From Prevotella sp. (GTDB taxonomy: Bacteria > Bacteroidota > Bacteroidia > Bacteroidales > Dysgonomonadaceae): a DNA stretch of 7,037 nt. The notes beneath the pieces are model-generated. The model was given only the letters and a program-made list of their open reading frames with translations. It did not search any database and was not told the origin of the DNA. The position numbers and the translations under genes were made by a program. Location of the stretch: the NCBI GenBank assembly GCA_031263965.1, contig JAISES010000185.1:1-7037 (forward strand), read 5' to 3'. Positions 1 to 5,606 of the stretch are shown here, in pieces (position 1 is the stretch's first letter; each line of letters opens with the position of its first letter).

Positions 1-23
1 TGAATTACCAAATATAGAAAATA

Positions 24-117
24 TTATGTACAGTAAATGTGACCTAAAACAGGAGCTAATTGCTGATTATTAATTTATTGATGGTTTTTACTTTACATAA
101 TCATTTAGTGTACATAA
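24..117. repeat. 16-base inverted repeat at the flavin reductase breakpoint
   Basis: Bases 24-39 read TTATGTACAGTAAATG, and the reverse complement of 102-117 reads TTATGTACACTAAATG, so 15 of 16 match with 62 bases between the arms. The right arm covers the last codons and stop of the shortened flavin reductase gene. This could be the ends of a small non-autonomous element, a subterminal repeat of a larger element lying to the left, or a weak long-loop hairpin. Bases 1-104 otherwise show no intact gene in either direction. No target-site duplication was recognised and the left flank does not resume the flavin reductase reading frame, so a simple insertion is not proven. Confidence 0.45.
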
Positions 118-464
118 AACGGCGATTCTTCAATGATGGGAGCCTGTACGACAGAGGCTTTTCCGGCAGTGAGTCCCATATCCGCGAACTTATTAAAATC
201 TTTGCCCGACTTTACACCGCACCAGTCGGTAGCATACGCCAGTTCCTGTGTCGTGATATTGATCACAAACTCCATATTCTTCTTGATGATCCCGTACGAA
301 TGCCTTTCAGGACGTAGAGAGATATAACACATCGGGGGATTGGTGCATATGGTACCCAACCAACTCAGTGTTATTATATTATATTCTTCTCCCGTGCTGC
401 CGCAACTGATCATTGCAGCAGGTAACGGATAGATTAATGTCCCCGGTTTCCAGTCCTGTTTCAT
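105..464 (-). CDS. flavin reductase family protein (FMN-binding split barrel), C-terminally truncated
   Basis: The 119-residue product matches the N-terminal two thirds of the flavin reductase/DIM6-NTAB family of FMN-binding split-barrel proteins, which reduce flavin with NAD(P)H or carry FMN as redox cofactor. Supporting stretches are the SCGS segment at 20-23, TLSWLGTICTNPP at 32-44, the MCYISLRPERHSY strand and turn at 45-57, FVIN at 66-69, and ATDWCGVKSGKDFNKF near 78-93. Family members in this group are usually about 185-190 residues, and this one stops with SPFYVH just where the second half of the barrel should begin, so it is probably not functional. The start ATG overlaps the pyrI stop as ATGA (461-464), which suggests translational coupling and membership of the pyr operon. 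The retained part shows no decay, so the truncation looks recent. The physiological substrate is unknown, and no terminator is visible downstream. Confidence 0.8.
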   Translation of the reverse strand: MKQDWKPGTLIYPLPAAMISCGSTGEEYNIITLSWLGTICTNPPMCYISLRPERHSYGIIKKNMEFVINITTQELAYATDWCGVKSGKDFNKFADMGLTAGKASVVQAPIIEESPFYVH

Positions 465-922
465 CTCAGAATGACTTCGTCTTTCTTTATTTTAAGGTCG
501 CAGTAGTGGCAACGGAGCTCGATGTTCTTGCAATCGATCACATCGAAACGGGTTTGCATCGGTTCGTTGTTGGTTATACACTTCGGATTGTTGCACTTTA
601 CTATGCCTTTTATTACCTGAGGCAGTTCAACCCGTTTTTTCTCTACCACCCTGTAATCTTTTATAATATTGAGAACCACATTAGGCGCAATCAGGGCGAT
701 CTTGTTTATTACATCCTCTTCGAAAAACTTGTCGGCAATCTTTATGATGCCCTTCGAATCCATTTTTTTGCTTTCAAGGTTGTTTCCGATGGTAATGGGA
801 TTTTCCAGTTTTTCCAATCCCAGCAGAGATACGACCTTGAATACTACATTGGTTGGTATATGATCTATCGCCGTGCCGTTGCACAAAGCGGCTACTTGCA
901 ATTCTTTTCTTTGTTCTTTCAT
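461..922 (-). CDS. pyrI: aspartate carbamoyltransferase regulatory chain
   Basis: This is the 153-residue regulatory chain of aspartate transcarbamoylase, cytoplasmic. In the characterised family it binds ATP, CTP or UTP and attaches catalytic trimers through a zinc domain, giving feedback control of the first committed step of pyrimidine synthesis. The N-terminal allosteric domain has the AIDHIP motif (D20, H21), matching the nucleotide-binding Asp-His of the E. coli chain, and a lysine-rich KKMDSKGIIKI segment around 52-62. The C-terminal zinc domain has four cysteines at 110, 115, 138 and 141 in CNNPKC and CHYC arrangement. Length is full for the family. The gene starts 12 bases after the pyrB stop with no clear Shine-Dalgarno sequence, as is normal in Bacteroidetes, and its stop overlaps the next gene's start. 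It should be expressed with pyrB as one message. Identification is secure. Confidence 0.97.
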   Translation of the reverse strand: MKEQRKELQVAALCNGTAIDHIPTNVVFKVVSLLGLEKLENPITIGNNLESKKMDSKGIIKIADKFFEEDVINKIALIAPNVVLNIIKDYRVVEKKRVELPQVIKGIVKCNNPKCITNNEPMQTRFDVIDCKNIELRCHYCDLKIKKDEVILR

Positions 923-934
923 GTTGTTGTCGTG

Positions 935-1852
935 TTAGTCCACTTTTATATTCAATGCATCGCAAATAACGGCCTGTCTTGTAAAAACGCCATTCTTAGC
1001 CTGTTCGAAGTAGTAAGCCTTTGGGCTGTCGTCCACGTCCTGTTGTATTTCGTTTACCCGTGGCAGCGGGTGTAATATTCTCAGGTTATCTTTTGTTTCC
1101 TCCAGCATATCTTTCTTGAGAATGTATACGTTCTTCACTTTTTCATATTCCATGAGATCGGTGAAACGCTCACGTTGCACCCGCGTCATGTATAATATAT
1201 CGGCATGATTGATTACCTCCGGTGAAAAATCAATATCCTCATCGTACTTTATCCCTCGTTTGTCGCAGAAGTTCTTGTAAGTATCCGGCAATCTTAGTTC
1301 CTCAGGCGCTACAAAGTGAAATGTAGGGTTGAAGTGCGACATGCCTATTATTAGCGAATGTACGGTGCGCCCGTATTTGAGGTCGCCGACAATGGTGATA
1401 ATCAGGTTTTCCAGCGTGCCTTGCGTTTTATAGATCGAATAAATATCCAGCATGGTTTGCGTCGGATGCTGGTTGGCTCCGTCTCCTGCATTGATAACCG
1501 GCACAGACGAAACTTCCGAAGCATAGCGTGCCGCGCCTTCCAGATGATGCCGCATGATAATGATGTCGGAATAGTTGTTTACCATCAGTATCGTATCTTT
1601 CAGGGTTTCGCCTTTGGAAGAACTGGTTGTGGCTGCGTCGGAAAATCCTATGATCCGCCCGCCAAGCCTGTTTACGGCCGTTTCGAAGCTCAGGCGCGTA
1701 CGGGTTGAAGGTTCGAAGAAGAGAGTAGCACAGACTTTACCCTCGAGCAATCTCCTGTTGGGCTGTTCATCAAACTTTTTTGCCAGATTCAGTATTCGCA
1801 GGATATCCTCCTTCGAATAATCTGTAATTGAAACCAGACTCTTGTTACTCAT
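935..1852 (-). CDS. pyrB: aspartate carbamoyltransferase catalytic chain
   Basis: This is the 305-residue catalytic chain of aspartate transcarbamoylase, which joins carbamoyl phosphate and L-aspartate to make N-carbamoyl-L-aspartate in de novo UMP synthesis. The carbamoyl-phosphate loop [12 protein letters not shown] lies at 46-57. The 80s loop SSSKGE is at 77-82, with the catalytic-site lysine K80. HPTQ is at 129-132, [11 protein letters not shown] at 156-166, TRVQRERF in the mobile aspartate-binding loop at 223-230, and HPLPR at 261-265. Length and all key residues are intact. The chosen ATG gives the usual [14 protein letters not shown]-terminus and is preceded by A/T-rich sequence rather than a Shine-Dalgarno site. 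It is the first enzyme gene of the pyrB-pyrI-flavin reductase unit, and it lies 28 bases downstream of a short leader reading frame with a terminator-like hairpin, so it is probably controlled by attenuation. Confidence 0.98.
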   Translation of the reverse strand: MSNKSLVSITDYSKEDILRILNLAKKFDEQPNRRLLEGKVCATLFFEPSTRTRLSFETAVNRLGGRIIGFSDAATTSSSKGETLKDTILMVNNYSDIIIMRHHLEGAARYASEVSSVPVINAGDGANQHPTQTMLDIYSIYKTQGTLENLIITIVGDLKYGRTVHSLIIGMSHFNPTFHFVAPEELRLPDTYKNFCDKRGIKYDEDIDFSPEVINHADILYMTRVQRERFTDLMEYEKVKNVYILKKDMLEETKDNLRILHPLPRVNEIQQDVDDSPKAYYFEQAKNGVFTRQAVICDALNIKVD

Positions 1853-1880
1853 ACGGTTATTATATTTTGAAAAGATGATT

Positions 1881-2012
1881 TCAGATCAAAAAAATCCCCG
1901 GAAAAGAAAACTTCTTCGAGGATAAAATATCTGATTGTCGCAATAAATCGTGGATAATAAACAGATCGTCGTAAAGCATACGGCTCATATTATGTAAGGA
2001 TGCTCTTTTCAT
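1881..2012 (-). CDS. putative pyrBI leader peptide (43 codons)
   Basis: An open frame of 43 codons plus TGA fills the DNA between the predicted promoter and pyrB. The predicted peptide begins [10 protein letters not shown] and ends [11 protein letters not shown]. An in-frame ATG lies 7 codons further upstream (2031-2033), but that one sits at or before the likely transcription start, so the ATG at 2010-2012 is preferred. The final codons run through a hairpin and its seven-U tract, and the stop lies just beyond it. This geometry is that of the 44-residue pyrBI leader of E. coli (pyrL), where ribosomes following a UTP-starved polymerase block terminator folding. There is no detectable Shine-Dalgarno site, and peptide homology cannot be judged by eye. 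The ORF and hairpin are seen directly; the regulatory role is inferred. The alternative is a chance ORF in a 5' leader. Confidence 0.5.
   Translation of the reverse strand: MKRASLHNMSRMLYDDLFIIHDLLRQSDILSSKKFSFPGIFLI
1888..1923 (-). terminator. putative intrinsic attenuator before pyrB
   Basis: In the transcript direction, AUCCUCG (bases 1923-1917, the outermost A pairing with the first U of the tract) pairs with CGGGGAU (1900-1894), one pair being a U-G wobble. The stem extends past a single bulged C as AAGA with UUUU/UCUU-type pairs around a U-rich loop. Seven consecutive U residues (1894-1888) follow at once, with the last stem pair using the first U. It lies inside the end of the leader reading frame and about 35 bases upstream of the pyrB start, so it would prevent pyrBI transcription unless bypassed. 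Stem stability was not computed. Confidence 0.5.
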
Positions 2013-2034
2013 AAAACTACGATCTTGTTTCATA

Positions 2035-2042
2035 CAAAGATA
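2035..2042 (-). promoter_or_regulatory. predicted Bacteroidetes -7 box for the pyr operon
   Basis: The minus strand reads TATCTTTG, a full match to the Bacteroidetes -7 consensus TAnnTTTG. Transcription would start around 2026-2030, giving a 5' leader of about 175 bases before pyrB and a short run-in to the leader ORF start at 2012. I see no TTTG -33 box at the expected 19-21 base spacing upstream (about 2062-2065), so the promoter may be weak or activator-dependent. Confidence 0.5.
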
Positions 2043-2217
2043 GAAACTTTTTTCGGGATAGGTGTATTATTTTTCAGTAATAAGTTGTTGGGAAACGAAG
2101 AATTTGTTTAAATTTTAGCAAAAAATATTATTATAGGATTAGGAAAAGATTTCTTATCAATTTTTCATGCTTTTTTCAGCGTATTTTTCCTTTTTGCTTG
2201 CAGGTTTAGCGGACTAA

Positions 2218-2314
2218 CCCCCGCTCGCGCAGACTTGTAGTCTGTGTGTTGCGTAGCAAAAAAAAAGGATTGCTCTTCGGGCAAGACACGGAGAAATGTC
2301 CGCGTCGGCAGGGG
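2218..2314. repeat. GC-rich palindromic multi-hairpin element, copy 1
   Basis: The outer arms (2218-2234 and 2298-2314) are imperfect inverted repeats, CCCCCGCTCGCGCAGAC against GTCCGCGTCGGCAGGGG. Inside are CAGACT-TGT-AGTCTG (perfect 6-base arms), TTGC-GTA-GCAA, and TTGCTC-TTC-GGGCAA hairpins, so one strand could fold as a branched structure. The element begins 9 bases after the stop of the PEGA lipoprotein gene, so it could act as its transcript end or stabiliser. The overall look is that of REP/BIME-type elements mobilised by IS200-like (RAYT) transposases. No transposase is present in the window, so that assignment is inference. Confidence 0.6.
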
Positions 2315-2415
2315 AATTTATGGTTACTCAACCTTTTCAAGATTCCGCTTTCCTAAATTCATTTTTTTGAGTTTCACATTTTTTGAATTTCCCTTGAAAA
2401 CTATGTTTTCCTTAT
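2218..2415. repeat. direct repeat, copy 1 (element plus PEGA gene tail)
   Basis: This 198-base stretch recurs at 3095-3289 in the same orientation. It contains the palindromic element and the last 30 codons of the PEGA lipoprotein gene. From 2311 to 2415 the two copies are identical apart from one missing T in copy 2. From 2218 to 2310 they differ by about a dozen substitutions and a two-base change in an A run. Flanks on both sides are unrelated, so the repeat edges are sharp. Confidence 0.9.
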
Positions 2416-2626
2416 ATCCGATTTTATTTAGGGTAACAAAGTAATCTCCTTTCGGTATATATTTTGAGGGTACTTTTACGGGAGTTTTTCCAGTATAGAC
2501 AACTTCTTTCCTATTATTTATAATATTTAAATCAGCTCCTTCCGGGTCACTGTCCATAAAAAAAGCATAAGAACTGCAACTGGAACATAAAACACAAATA
2601 ATAAGAACAACCAAGATTTTCTTCAT
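2324..2626 (-). CDS. small PEGA-domain lipoprotein
   Basis: The 100-residue product has a basic start and hydrophobic segment (MKKILVVLIICVL), then LCSSC with Cys17 as the likely lipidated residue of a loose Bacteroidetes lipobox. It is therefore probably exported and membrane-anchored. Residues about 26-85 form a single PEGA repeat: SDPEGADLNI with the name-giving P28-E29-G30-A31, YTGKTPVKV at 44-52, and a PKGDYFVTLNKIGY strand-turn at 58-71. PEGA domains are small beta-rich surface or cell-wall associated modules found beside many other domains, and no enzymatic role is implied. The Lys-rich tail (residues 71-100) is the part duplicated at 3199-3289. The gene stands alone, with AT-rich DNA upstream, no recognised promoter, and the palindromic element immediately after the stop. 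The specific function is unknown. Confidence 0.75.
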   Translation of the reverse strand: MKKILVVLIICVLCSSCSSYAFFMDSDPEGADLNIINNRKEVVYTGKTPVKVPSKYIPKGDYFVTLNKIGYKENIVFKGNSKNVKLKKMNLGKRNLEKVE

Positions 2627-3094
2627 AATTCATGATTTGTATAAATAGTATTCATCAATAATTTCATAGACATATTTTGACCATTTTCGGCTGAGCCAAA
2701 ACTGTTTTATCGTTCCAACATAATCTTATCAGCTAAAGTTCTATTCTCTAAATCCATCATTTTTTATCTCTAATAGTCCCATAAAAGGTATCCAAAAGGA
2801 TTTATAACTTTCCCATCCTTTAGTATTCCGTTATATAATATTGGATTAAACAAACCTTTATTATAATCTGGCAATCTTCACACCCTAAAGATAGAGATTT
2901 TCTGCAATGCGGTATGCAATAAGGGATTGAACTATTCATATTCAGCGACAGGTAATGGTTTGGAAACTACTTAGCCGCTTTACCGCGCTTCATTTTCCAC
3001 CACTTCAAATAACTCTTACACGAAGGTAAGCAATATATTTTAAACCCCAAAAGAGGATGAATATTTTCATTTGATCAAATCAATATTTAACTCC
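2627..3094. other. AT-rich spacer with broken reading-frame remnants, no intact gene
   Basis: About 470 bases without an intact gene. Two minus-strand open stretches look protein-like but lack good starts. One is 2770-2874 (34 codons, containing NPILYNGILKDGKVINPFGY and ending in LLWDY). The other is 2967-3074 (35 codons, ending KWWKMKRGKAAK). Neither is recognised. They may be relics of decayed genes or chance ORFs. A weak hairpin lies at 2684-2701 (TTTTCGG, then CTGAG, then CCAAAA). No promoter with a TAnnTTTG box was found for the PEGA gene in its upstream 130 bases. Confidence 0.4.
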
Positions 3095-3189
3095 CCCCCG
3101 CTCGCGCAGACTTGTAATCTGTGTATTGCGCAGCAAAAAAAGGATTGATCTTCGGGCAAGACACCGGCAAATATCTGCGCCGGCGGGGG
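3095..3189. repeat. GC-rich palindromic multi-hairpin element, copy 2
   Basis: The outer arms, CCCCCGCTCGCGCAGA (3095-3110) and TCTGCGCCGGCGGGGG (3174-3189), pair at 15 of 16 positions including one wobble, better than in copy 1. Internal hairpins are weaker: CAGACT-TGT-AATCTG keeps pairing through a G-U wobble, TTGCGCAGCAA is kept, and TTGATC-TTC-GGGCAA has one mismatch. Several differences from copy 1 fall in the arms and improve or preserve pairing, as expected if the folded form matters. Confidence 0.6.
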
Positions 3190-3198
3190 AATTTATGG

Positions 3199-3289
3199 TT
3201 ACTCAACCTTTTCAAGATTCCGCTTTCCTAAATTCATTTTTTGAGTTTCACATTTTTTGAATTTCCCTTGAAAACTATGTTTTCCTTAT
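3199..3289 (-). pseudogene. orphan tail of the PEGA lipoprotein gene
   Basis: Only the last 30 codons of the PEGA gene at 2324-2626 are present, corresponding to residues 71-100. One T is missing from the T run at about 3237-3242, which shifts the frame relative to the intact copy. There is no start codon, signal peptide or PEGA core. The stop codon equivalent is at 3199-3201. Since the rest is base-for-base identical to the functional copy, the duplication should be recent or the tract has been homogenised by gene conversion. Confidence 0.8.
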
Positions 3290-3315
3290 CATAAATAATC
3301 AAGAAGATAAGGAGC

Positions 3316-3399
3316 ATGATGAAGATTTTAGTATCTCCTAACTTTAAGTCGGTTTTAGCCGATTGCAAATCTTTCGGATTTGAGCCGAAAGTTGTTTAA
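3316..3399 (+). CDS. possible small ORF (27 codons), unrecognised
   Basis: Two consecutive ATG codons (3316, 3319) open a 27-codon frame ending in TAA. The peptide begins MMKILVSPNF and ends FGFEPKVV. An AAGGAG sequence (3309-3314) sits 4 bases before the second ATG, an unusually good Shine-Dalgarno site for this genome. No homologous protein is recognised. It could be a true microprotein, the surviving N-terminal piece of a larger gene, or chance coding within the structured DNA at 3340-3393. It lies on the same strand as the HD-domain gene 73 bases downstream, but the promoter before that gene falls between them. Confidence 0.25.
   Translation: MMKILVSPNFKSVLADCKSFGFEPKVV
3340..3393 (+). 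other. cluster of overlapping, mutually exclusive hairpins
   Basis: Several pairings compete. TCGG-CCGA closes at 3349-3362. CAAATC (3366-3371) pairs with GATTTG (3377-3382). CTTTCGG (3371-3377) pairs perfectly with CCGAAAG (3385-3391) around ATTTGAG. AACTTT (3340-3345) pairs with AAAGTT (3388-3393). The second and third cannot form together. No U tract follows at once, so a simple terminator is unlikely. This could be an RNA switch, a protein-binding site, or a worn copy of a palindromic repeat; only the pairings are seen directly. Confidence 0.35.
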
Positions 3400-3420
3400 T
3401 CACCCTTTTATCAAGTTTTT

Positions 3421-3452
3421 TTTACTCTATTAAAAATAAACTTGTAGATTTG
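3421..3452 (+). promoter_or_regulatory. predicted promoter of the HD-domain gene
   Basis: TAGATTTG at 3445-3452 fully matches the Bacteroidetes -7 consensus TAnnTTTG. TTTA at 3421-3424 matches three of four bases of the -33 TTTG box, with exactly 20 bases between them, within the usual range. Transcription would start near 3458-3460, leaving a leader of only about 14 A/T-rich bases before the ATG at 3473. Confidence 0.55.
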
Positions 3453-3472
3453 TATTTTAAAACCATATATTT

Positions 3473-5572
3473 ATGGGTCAAATAAACAAGATCAAAGGAA
3501 TTGGGCAAAGGATCAAAATTCCTACCCCTGTATTCTTTATCCTTACTATTATAATTATAATGTTTTTTTTGCCGCGCGAAGGCAAATACAGGTATTCGTA
3601 TGCAGAAAACAGACCTTGGCAATATGGATTGCTGACAGCGCCTTTCAAATTTCACATACATAAATCCGAAGCACAGATACAGCAGGAGAAAGACAGCATT
3701 ATGCATACATACCTGCCTTATTACAAAACAAATGTTGCCGCTTCGAGAATATCTTCAATACAATTTCAGTCGGATGCCAAAGCAAAAAGTATTCCGGATG
3801 AATACATAAGCTATATTACAAGAAAGCTTAACGAAGTTTATAAAGCCGGAATAATATCCCCCGAAGATTACGAGAAAATACAACAACTACCCAAGAAACG
3901 AATACTCCTTAGCGAAAACAACAGTAACATTGTTAATTCGAGATACCTGGCTTCATTTTATACTCCAAAGCAAGCATATGAGATAATTATAAATGACGCC
4001 CCTCCCTATATAGATATAAAACATCTTCAATCAATAAACTTAAATGACTATCTGGAAGTTAATATCAACTATGATGAAGATAGATCGTCCAGCGACAAAA
4101 AAGACAGGCTCCAGCAAATCCCCTTGTATGAAGGAGAAGTTCAATATGGAGAGAAGATTATCGACAGAGGTGAAATTGTTGATGCCCGCCTGAAAAATAT
4201 GCTTGACTCCTATACCAACGAAGCCGCAGATAAGGTAGGGACAAAAGCTAAACCGGGGTGGCTCATGTTCGGAGAATTAGTTATGATAACTATTATCATA
4301 ATGGCCTTAATGGTTTATCTGATGTTTTACAGGATAGAAGAATATATAAATAGAAGAAATGTGATATTCATACTGCTTATGGTAGGTATATTTCCGGTTA
4401 TAACAGGGCTTATGGCCGATACCAAAATGTTTATGCTGATGTACCTCGTGCCGTTTGCAATACCCACAATCCTGATCCGGACATTCATCGATTCAAGAAC
4501 TGCATTGACCACTCACCTTACTACAGTAATGATCTGCGCCCTTATGCTTCCGATGGGGCAAATGTCGCAATTCATTATCTTGCAGATTCTTGTGGGATTT
4601 ATGTGTATTTTCAGCCTGAAAAACCTATCCGAGCGATCACAACTGGTTTATTGTGCCCTACTCATACTACTTACTTATATAATCACTTATACTGCATGGA
4701 TACTATGCACCGACGGAGATGTATCCCTTATACGGGAAAACTGGCGGATATACCTGTATTTTTGTATCAATTTTGTATTCGTTACATTTGCCTACCTGTT
4801 GGTCTACATGTGTGAACGCATTTTCGGATTTATATCCGAGGTAAGTATGATAGAGCTATCAAATACCAACAGGCCATTGCTACAACAATTATCAGAAGTT
4901 GCACCCGGAACATTCCAGCATTCCATGCAGGTGTCTACGCTCGTGGTTTCCGCCGCTCATCGCATAGGCGCAAATGCCACATTAGTACGTACAGGAGCTC
5001 TCTATCACGATATAGGTAAAATGATGAATCCTATTTTCTTTACAGAAAATCAGACAGAAGGATTTAATCCGCATGCAGGGCTTTCGGAGAAAGAAAGCGC
5101 CCGTATTATCATCGATCATGTGGCCGAGGGGGTAAAAATCGCCAAAAAACATAATTTGCCTCAGCAGATCATCGATTTTATAGAAACACATCACGGAAAG
5201 GGAAAAGCAAAATATTTTTATAATTCTTATATAAACAATCATCCGGACGAAGAGGTGGACGAAGCCGGTTTCACATATCCGGGACCAAATCCGTTTACCC
5301 GCGAAACAGCTATCCTGATGATGGCCGACACAGTTGAAGCGGCATCCCGAAGCCTGAAAGAAGTAAGCAAGGAATCTATTACCGAGCTGGTGAACAGGCT
5401 TATAGATGATCAGCTAAATGATGGGTTGTTCCGGAATGCTCCCATCACCTTCAAAGATGTTGAAATTGTGAAAGAGGTGTTTTGCGAAAAGCTGATTAGC
5501 ATGAATCACATGCGCATTGACTATCCGGAATTAAAAAAACAAATGGGTGCTGAAACGCCGCACGTTGAATAA
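3473..5572 (+). CDS. 7TMR-HD membrane phosphohydrolase, PgpH-type (probable c-di-AMP phosphodiesterase)
   Basis: The 699-residue product has the full PgpH/YqfF layout. A single N-terminal membrane helix (about 18-33) is followed by a large extracytoplasmic domain (about 40-262, the 7TMR-HDED region). Roughly seven membrane helices span about 264-446, and a cytoplasmic HD domain follows. The metal-binding set is present: FQHSMQ with H483, YHDIGK with H512-D513, H534 and H549 in NPHAG and IIDHV, ETHHGKGK at 572-579, and MMADTVEAASRS with D619. Characterised relatives (Listeria PgpH) hydrolyse cyclic-di-AMP to pApA, so a role in second-messenger turnover tied to envelope or osmotic state is likely. 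The extracytoplasmic part may sense a ligand. The ATG at 3473 is used because it gives a complete N-terminal helix and sits just below the predicted promoter. Family assignment is firm; substrate is inferred. Confidence 0.92.
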   Translation: MGQINKIKGIGQRIKIPTPVFFILTIIIIMFFLPREGKYRYSYAENRPWQYGLLTAPFKFHIHKSEAQIQQEKDSIMHTYLPYYKTNVAASRISSIQFQSDAKAKSIPDEYISYITRKLNEVYKAGIISPEDYEKIQQLPKKRILLSENNSNIVNSRYLASFYTPKQAYEIIINDAPPYIDIKHLQSINLNDYLEVNINYDEDRSSSDKKDRLQQIPLYEGEVQYGEKIIDRGEIVDARLKNMLDSYTNEAADKVGTKAKPGWLMFGELVMITIIIMALMVYLMFYRIEEYINRRNVIFILLMVGIFPVITGLMADTKMFMLMYLVPFAIPTILIRTFIDSRTALTTHLTTVMICALMLPMGQMSQFIILQILVGFMCIFSLKNLSERSQLVYCALLILLTYIITYTAWILCTDGDVSLIRENWRIYLYFCINFVFVTFAYLLVYMCERIFGFISEVSMIELSNTNRPLLQQLSEVAPGTFQHSMQVSTLVVSAAHRIGANATLVRTGALYHDIGKMMNPIFFTENQTEGFNPHAGLSEKESARIIIDHVAEGVKIAKKHNLPQQIIDFIETHHGKGKAKYFYNSYINNHPDEEVDEAGFTYPGPNPFTRETAILMMADTVEAASRSLKEVSKESITELVNRLIDDQLNDGLFRNAPITFKDVEIVKEVFCEKLISMNHMRIDYPELKKQMGAETPHVE

Positions 5573-5606
5573 TAGAATATTCACATCTTAAATATAAAGA
5601 ACATAT

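Larger units (their letters stand above)
3095..3289. repeat. direct repeat, copy 2
   Basis: This is the second copy of the 2218-2415 unit, three bases shorter through a 9-to-7 A-run change and a 7-to-6 T-run change. Homology ends at the shared ttttccttat (3280-3289), after which the sequence diverges completely. The left edge is the C run at 3093-3099. Confidence 0.9.

Noticed and set aside
24..117. A complete 94-base mobile element inserted in the flavin reductase gene
   Set aside because: The flavin reductase frame does not resume to the left of base 24 and no target-site duplication was seen, so only the inverted repeat itself is reported.
413..1075. 220-codon plus-strand open frame
   Set aside because: It lies antisense to pyrI and the end of pyrB, which are unmistakable; the translation has no recognisable motif and is a shadow of their codon composition.
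1358..1820. Plus-strand open frames inside pyrB
   Set aside because: Antisense to conserved active-site codons of pyrB, with no start signals or family features.
2010..2033. Upstream in-frame ATG at 2031-2033 as leader start (50 codons)
   Set aside because: It falls one base after the -7 box, at or before the expected transcription start, so it would not be in the transcript or would be nearly leaderless.
2684..2701. Hairpin resembling the one at 3371-3391
   Set aside because: Both share TTTCGG and GAGCC with A-rich ends, but the match is short, needs gaps and the first stem is weak, so common origin cannot be claimed.
2218..3289. CRISPR-like repeat array
   Set aside because: Only two copies nearly 900 bases apart, about 195 bases long, and containing gene sequence; no regular spacers.
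3422..3706. 94-codon minus-strand frame over the start of the HD-domain gene
   Set aside because: It overlaps the promoter and N-terminal coding region of a well-supported gene and has no family features.
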